Positions 60,107-64,000 of a DNA stretch of 64,000 bases are shown piece by piece (positions within the stretch are counted from its first letter, which is position 1; each line of letters begins with the position of its first letter). The stretch comes from Cesiribacteraceae bacterium YIM B00369. Its GTDB lineage: Bacteria; Bacteroidota; Bacteroidia; Cytophagales; Cyclobacteriaceae. The notes under the pieces were generated by a model. The model had not been told where the DNA came from. It searched no databases and saw only the letters and a program-made list of their open reading frames with translations. The position numbers and the translations under genes are program-made. The stretch lies in the NCBI GenBank assembly GCA_017948555.1, contig JAFMYY010000024.1, positions 1 to 64,000 of the forward strand, read 5' to 3'.

Positions 60107-60115
60107 TTTTTTTTT
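60086..60115 (+). terminator. Terminator overlapping the end of the LpoA-like gene
   Basis: CTGGAA (60086-60091) pairs with TTCCAG (60098-60103). The stop codon TAG (60104-60106) follows, then nine Ts. The stem is coding sequence. Confidence 0.7.
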
Positions 60116-60143
60116 AGTGAGTAGTGAGTAGTGAGTAGTGAGT
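60116..60143. repeat. Perfect heptad array, AGTGAGT x4
   Basis: Four perfect AGTGAGT units (complement ACTCACT) directly after the T run. Confidence 0.9.
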
Positions 60144-60168
60144 CAGGAGAGAGAAAATATGTGTTTTT

Positions 60169-60198
60169 GTAAAAACTTCCCATCCGGAAAGTTTTTAC
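60169..60198. repeat. Perfect inverted repeat between two heptad arrays
   Basis: GTAAAAACTT (60169-60178) and AAGTTTTTAC (60189-60198), a perfect 10-bp stem with a 10-nt loop. Its second arm overlaps the first bases of the next array. No T tail follows. Confidence 0.85.
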
Positions 60199-60224
60199 TA
60201 AAGACTAAAGACTAAAGACTAAAG
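60197..60224. repeat. Perfect heptad array, ACTAAAG x4
   Basis: Four perfect ACTAAAG units, 31 nt before the hemL start codon. Confidence 0.9.
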
Positions 60225-60255
60225 ACTTTTTACACTGTATCAAAAATCAGGATTT

Positions 60256-61551
60256 ATGTTAAAGCACGGGAATAGCAGTAACCTTTTTAATAAAGCACAA
60301 AATTTTATTCCGGGCGGAGTAAATTCCCCGGTCAGGGCTTTTAAGGCAGTAGGAGGAAACCCTCTGTTTATAAAGTCAGCCAAAGGGGCATATATGTACG
60401 ATGAGGATGGTAACCGCTTTATCGAGCTTATAAACTCCTGGGGGCCAATGATTCTCGGGCACTCTAATGAAAGAATTAATAAGGCGGTGGCTGATGCTTT
60501 ACCGGCCTCTCTTTCTTTCGGGGCACCAACAGCCCGGGAGGTGGAAATTGCAGAGCTTATTACTACTATGTTCCCTTCCATAGAGAAGGTACGGATGGTG
60601 AATAGCGGTACAGAAGCCACAATGTCGGCTATCCGTCTGGCGCGGGGCTATACAGGGCGCGATAAAATCATTAAGTTCGAAGGTTGCTATCATGGTCATG
60701 GAGACTCTTTCCTGATAGCTGCCGGATCAGGGGCCATAACTATGGGAACTCCCGACAGCCCCGGAGTAACCAGGGGAACCGCCGAAGATACGCTTACGGC
60801 TCCTTATAATAATCTTGAAGCAGTCGAGGAACTTGTGGCTGCCAACAAAGGAAAAGTGGCCGCTCTTATTCTGGAGCCTGTGGCCGGAAATATGGGTTGC
60901 ATTCTTCCGCGCGAAGGCTTTTTACAGGGGCTTCGTAAGTTATGCGATGCCGAAGGTATTGTGCTCATCTTCGATGAGGTAATGACCGGGTTCAGGCTTT
61001 CCAAAGGAGGGGCTCAGGAGTTATTCGGGGTTCAGGCAGATCTGACAACTCTTGGAAAAATTATAGGGGGAGGAATGCCTGTGGGAGCTTATGGCGGACG
61101 CAGGGAAATAATGGATTTTGTCTCTCCGGCCGGCCCTGTATATCAGGCTGGTACCCTTTCGGGCAACCCAATTGCAATGGCTGCCGGAATGGCCATGTTA
61201 ACTTACCTCAACGAACATCCGGAGGTATATACACAGCTGGAAAATACAGGAACCAGAATTGTGCAGGATATAAGGGACAATTTGAAAGAACTGGGGCTGA
61301 ATTATACTATCAATCATTTAGGTTCTATGTTCAGCATTTTCTTCTCTGAAGAAGAGGTGTATGATTTTGAAACAGCAAAAAAATGCGATACAGCACTTTT
61401 TGGTCGTTATTTCAGGGCGATGCTTGAAAAAGGAGTATATCTTGCGCCTTCGCAGTTTGAGACTCTTTTCCTGTCCACGGCTTTATCTGAACAGGATTTG
61501 CTCCATCTGAAAAAGGCAAATTTTGAAAGTCTGAAGGAAATCCATTCCTGA
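60256..61551 (+). CDS. hemL: Glutamate-1-semialdehyde 2,1-aminomutase
   Basis: 431 residues, the family length. It converts glutamate-1-semialdehyde to 5-aminolevulinate in the C5 pathway of tetrapyrrole (heme, cobalamin) synthesis. The PLP Lys268 is in [18 protein letters not shown]; other marks are [27 protein letters not shown] and [11 protein letters not shown]. Cytoplasmic homodimer. The upstream spacer is filled with two heptad arrays and a hairpin, so control from the spacer is possible. A strong terminator follows. Confidence 0.97.
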   Translation: MLKHGNSSNLFNKAQNFIPGGVNSPVRAFKAVGGNPLFIKSAKGAYMYDEDGNRFIELINSWGPMILGHSNERINKAVADALPASLSFGAPTAREVEIAELITTMFPSIEKVRMVNSGTEATMSAIRLARGYTGRDKIIKFEGCYHGHGDSFLIAAGSGAITMGTPDSPGVTRGTAEDTLTAPYNNLEAVEELVAANKGKVAALILEPVAGNMGCILPREGFLQGLRKLCDAEGIVLIFDEVMTGFRLSKGGAQELFGVQADLTTLGKIIGGGMPVGAYGGRREIMDFVSPAGPVYQAGTLSGNPIAMAAGMAMLTYLNEHPEVYTQLENTGTRIVQDIRDNLKELGLNYTINHLGSMFSIFFSEEEVYDFETAKKCDTALFGRYFRAMLEKGVYLAPSQFETLFLSTALSEQDLLHLKKANFESLKEIHS

Positions 61552-61573
61552 TATCAATAAGAGTAGAGGAGGA

Positions 61574-61612
61574 GGGGCACTTTTACAGAATATCTGTAAA
61601 GGTGCCTTTTTT
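61574..61612 (+). terminator. Rho-independent terminator after hemL
   Basis: GGCACTTTTACAG (61576-61588) pairs with CTGTAAAGGTGCC (61594-61606), a 13-bp stem with one G-T pair and a 5-nt loop, then six Ts. Confidence 0.88.
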
Positions 61613-61968
61613 CTGTTTACACCTTCCGGGGGGAGCCGGCAATATAACAGGTTTATTTTTTAAGATGTTTTGTAGATTAAAATGAATTGTTTTTGGTCTG
61701 TCACCCTTATTTTTCATGCAGGGGAGTGTGTCTTTTTTTTATTTGAAGGGAAAGGAGCAGAAGCGTTAAAATACCTTTACCGGCTTACTTTAACCGTTTG
61801 GTTCTAATCTGTTGATTCCCACAGTGTCATGATAAAATGTAATTTTTACTAAAATATTGCACAGTACTTACCTCTGTGGTGCTGGTAAAAAGTCTTTTTG
61901 TATATTTATTTCCAGAATCAAATGCGGAGGCACCCTATTTGGTGTGTGTCCAATTAAAAGACCCTACA
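61613..61968. other. Spacer before the exported hypothetical gene
   Basis: About 356 nt in which I see no supportable gene, RNA or repeat. T-rich runs occur near 61730. An in-frame GTG at 61876 was considered as a gene start and rejected. Confidence 0.5.
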
Positions 61969-62976
61969 GTGAAAAAAATTATACTTCTTGCTTTTATCAT
62001 TTTGTCAGGTACTATAAACCTGATGGGGCAGGGTAGCCGGAATGAAAAAAAAATCCTTACCTACGAGACTCTTTACGATGCTCCTTACGAGATAAATAAA
62101 CTCTGGGTGCAATTCCAGCCGGTGTATACTGAATTGTCGGTAATGAACCCTACTGCCGGTTTTGGGGTGGAGGCAACTTATTACTGGGCCGATAAATTTG
62201 ACTTCAGGGCACATTTCAGGAAGCCTTATGGCCGCCAAACAGACTACCAGCGGAATATTGCTTTCTATAATGCTCCGGAGGTAGATAATGATATTGCTAT
62301 TTTTAACTACTTTGAAATTGGCGGAACCTATCATATCAAAGACAGGGAGGAAGATACAGAAACCTTTATCCATTTATATTCTCAGCGCTACACTTCAGGA
62401 AACAAGTGGAAATCGATGGTGCCTGAAAAATCCAGGATACCTACTAAAGTAAGAAAGATTTTAGGTGCCCGTGCCGGAAGTATGGTTTATAAGACCAACT
62501 TTAATCTCGACCGTGTAATGGAGGATGACGGAGTTCAGCTGTTAAATGCAGAAGGTGTTGCACTGCCTGCCACTGTGGAGAACCCCTTTACGCGGGTAAA
62601 TGTAAAAGGAGGATATGCGGGAGCTTCATACGCCTGGATAAAGAACGTGGCTATTGACCCCGACCGCAGCTACAGCGACCTTGTAAAAGATCTCATCATT
62701 ACCGCTTATGCAGATATTCTCTTTGCAGGTCAGATAGAGTATAGTGATGTTTTCTACCGGAAAATACCTTATGCAGCTGATGGTTTAGGTAAGAATTATT
62801 TCGGATTCCGTGCCGGACTTGACGGTAAGTTCAACCGCACCCTCAGCTGGGGTTATAACGGAGAAATCGGGTACCGTCCCGGGGTGCAGGGCAAAGGCTT
62901 TTATGCATTAATAAAAATCAGCTTCCCTGTATACAGCACCGACCTCGATAACAGGGTTGAAGCATTCAGTAAGTAA
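61969..62976 (+). CDS. Exported hypothetical protein, probable outer-membrane barrel
   Basis: 335 residues from the GTG at 61969, chosen because it begins a signal peptide (KKIILLAFIILSGTINLMGQ). An alternative frame from 61876 would place 31 residues before that signal. The mature protein is rich in Tyr, Phe and alternating strands (VEATYYWADKFDFRAHFRKP, FYALIKISFPVYS), consistent with a small beta-barrel or periplasmic beta protein. I do not recognise a family. It lies between hemL and kdsB, the latter on the opposite strand. Confidence 0.7.
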   Translation: MKKIILLAFIILSGTINLMGQGSRNEKKILTYETLYDAPYEINKLWVQFQPVYTELSVMNPTAGFGVEATYYWADKFDFRAHFRKPYGRQTDYQRNIAFYNAPEVDNDIAIFNYFEIGGTYHIKDREEDTETFIHLYSQRYTSGNKWKSMVPEKSRIPTKVRKILGARAGSMVYKTNFNLDRVMEDDGVQLLNAEGVALPATVENPFTRVNVKGGYAGASYAWIKNVAIDPDRSYSDLVKDLIITAYADILFAGQIEYSDVFYRKIPYAADGLGKNYFGFRAGLDGKFNRTLSWGYNGEIGYRPGVQGKGFYALIKISFPVYSTDLDNRVEAFSK

Positions 62977-63056
62977 TCCTTAGTCTGCCTTCAATCTGCA
63001 GTCATAAGTCTTAGTTCAGAAAGATGGAGGCTACTCTTAATGCTCCAATAATCGCA

Positions 63057-63091
63057 GGACTGCAGACTCATGACTCCCTACTCATGACTAA
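63057..63091. repeat. Degenerate heptad array at the kdsB stop
   Basis: GGACTGC, AGACTCA, TGACTCC, CTACTCA, TGACTAA. It overlaps the kdsB stop codon (minus strand). TCTGCAGTC at 62995-63003 is the exact reverse complement of GACTGCAGA at 63058-63066, so the region can fold. Confidence 0.6.
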
Positions 63092-63831
63092 TCATTCTTA
63101 AGGTATGCCAGGGCTCTTTCAAGGTCTTCAGGTGTGTCTATTCCTATTGACTCAAGTCTTGTTTCAGCTATTTGAATACTGTAGCCCGCCTGCAGCCACC
63201 GGAGCTGTTCAAGCGATTCAGCCTTTTCAAGTGAAGAGGGTTGTAGCTGGGTGATCTGCGATAAAATATCCGCCCTGTAAGCGTAAATTCCTATATGTTT
63301 GTAAAAAGAATGTTTGCTTAGCCATTCCCTTTCAGGGGTGTTGCGGATGTGCGGAACGGGAGACCTGCTGAAATATAAAGCCTGTCCTTTCTGGTTCGAT
63401 ACCACTTTTACAATATTCGGATTGAACAGCTGTGCAGGATCTTCAATTTTCTTTTTAAGGGTGGCAAGTTCTGTTTGGCCGTTGAGTAAGTTGGCCAGGG
63501 TGGTTATCTGCTCGGGGTTGATAAAAGGCTCATCGCCCTGTATGTTTATTACATAATCATACCAGTCGGTAAGCTGGGTAAGTGCCTCCTGGCAACGATC
63601 GGTGCCACTCTGGTGCTGGTCGCTGGTCATGCAGGCTCTGCCCCCCGCCTTAGTTACTGCTTCTGCTATCTGTGGGTGATCAGTAGCCACTACCACATCC
63701 AGGAGTGCGGAACAAGCCTTTGCTTTTTCCAGCACCCACTGTACCATGGGTTTGCCATTAATATCTGCCAGTGCCTTGGCCGGAAAACGGCTCGATCCAA
63801 ACCGGGCGGGAATTATACCTACTATTCTCAT
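63088..63831 (-). CDS. kdsB: 3-deoxy-manno-octulosonate cytidylyltransferase
   Basis: 247 residues. KdsB activates Kdo as CMP-Kdo for WaaA, whose gene is in this window. Signatures: GIIPARFGSSRFPAKALADI, VVATDHPQIAEAV, NIQGDEPFINPEQI and HIGIYAYRADIL. Cytoplasmic dimer. The start overlaps the stop of the upstream nfeD-like gene by ATGA, so the two are translationally coupled. It faces the exported hypothetical gene tail to tail. Confidence 0.97.
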   Translation of the reverse strand: MRIVGIIPARFGSSRFPAKALADINGKPMVQWVLEKAKACSALLDVVVATDHPQIAEAVTKAGGRACMTSDQHQSGTDRCQEALTQLTDWYDYVINIQGDEPFINPEQITTLANLLNGQTELATLKKKIEDPAQLFNPNIVKVVSNQKGQALYFSRSPVPHIRNTPEREWLSKHSFYKHIGIYAYRADILSQITQLQPSSLEKAESLEQLRWLQAGYSIQIAETRLESIGIDTPEDLERALAYLKND

Positions 63832-64000
63832 TCTGTTTCTATCAGTTTAACTTTAAAAGAAGATCCTCTGTCATCTGTAACTTCAATCCTGCTTCCCTGT
63901 GGAATATAGTCGCCCCTGCTGGTAGCATCGTAAATTTCATTGTCTATAATAATCTTGCCGCTGGGGCGCAAAACAGTGTATGCTATGCCTTTTTTTCCAA
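63828..64000 (-). CDS. NfeD-like C-terminal domain, 5' truncated by the window
   Basis: Fifty-six residues and a stop are readable on the minus strand; the rest lies beyond 64000. The segment GKKGIAYTVLRPSGKIII followed by ATSRGDYIPQGSRIEV is the beta-rich OB-fold end of NfeD proteins, which pair with stomatin/slipin (SPFH) membrane proteins. The stop TGA overlaps the kdsB start codon. Identification rests on one short domain. Confidence 0.75.
   Translation of the reverse strand, partial: GKKGIAYTVLRPSGKIIIDNEIYDATSRGDYIPQGSRIEVTDDRGSSFKVKLIETE

Noticed and set aside
61876-61968. 31-residue extension of the exported hypothetical protein
   Set aside because: It would place non-conserved residues ahead of a clear signal peptide beginning at the GTG at 61969.

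Overview
This 64 kb window reads as chromosome of a free-living member of the phylum Bacteroidota, most likely order Cytophagales. Supporting signs are a type IX secretion C-terminal sorting domain, several TAnnTTTG -7 promoter motifs with little Shine-Dalgarno use, the Kdo/LPS genes waaA and kdsB, a monomeric NADP isocitrate dehydrogenase, and a GyrB and SemiSWEET of Bacteroidota style. GC content looks mid-40s by eye (not computed). There is no rRNA, tRNA, CRISPR array, prophage or insertion sequence that I can recognise. The window is dense with housekeeping genes, with one AT-richer surface-polysaccharide island.

Layout: (1) 1-7.1 kb: the 3' end of a large secreted PKD-repeat protein, an Lrp/AsnC regulator, a PyrR-like phosphoribosyltransferase, a small MscS channel, an orphan PAS histidine kinase, then a 0.6 kb gene-poor stretch holding a small inverted-repeat element. 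(2) 7.1-15 kb: panB, monomeric icd, a short nuoABCD block and the NAD(P)HX repair enzyme nnr. (3) 15-26.3 kb: secreted M28 peptidase, a K+ channel plus MscS pair, a FAN1-type VRR-NUC nuclease, a DUF4442 protein, SemiSWEET, nhaC, a DEDD exonuclease, a YigZ/IMPACT protein, a TPR protein and an EamA transporter. (4) 26.3-31.5 kb: polysaccharide island with a GT4, a GT-A-like protein, a flippase, a GT2 and a sulfotransferase. (5) 31.5-41 kb: rsgA, waaA, peroxiredoxin plus Fur/PerR regulator, gyrB, ppk1 and the convergent ppx. (6) 41-47.1 kb: a SAM-I riboswitch followed by metH, metF and mvaB. (7) 47.2-64 kb: a TPR protein, dprA, a MerR regulator, an M23 peptidase, alaS, gatB, a TlpA-like lipoprotein, guaA, a TPR plus periplasmic-binding protein resembling LpoA in layout, hemL, an exported protein, kdsB and the end of an nfeD-like gene.

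How genes work together: metH and metF form the methionine/one-carbon module under SAM control. ppk1 and ppx make and degrade polyphosphate. The Fur-family regulator sits directly upstream of the peroxiredoxin. waaA and kdsB serve Kdo addition to lipid A while the island supplies glycosyltransferases, export and sulfation. The two MscS proteins and the K+ channel point to osmotic adaptation.

The least explained structure is a family of 7-bp-period tandem arrays, perfect or degenerate and often with an ACTCA or CTCA core. They occupy at least a dozen gene junctions, usually within 0-40 nt of a start or stop codon, sometimes in opposed orientation so that they could fold into a stem. One array is translated as the N-terminus of the HMG-CoA lyase gene. 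Other points of note are a ppk/ppx pair whose two stop codons overlap inside one terminator loop, and a duplicated GTG start region in the exonuclease gene.
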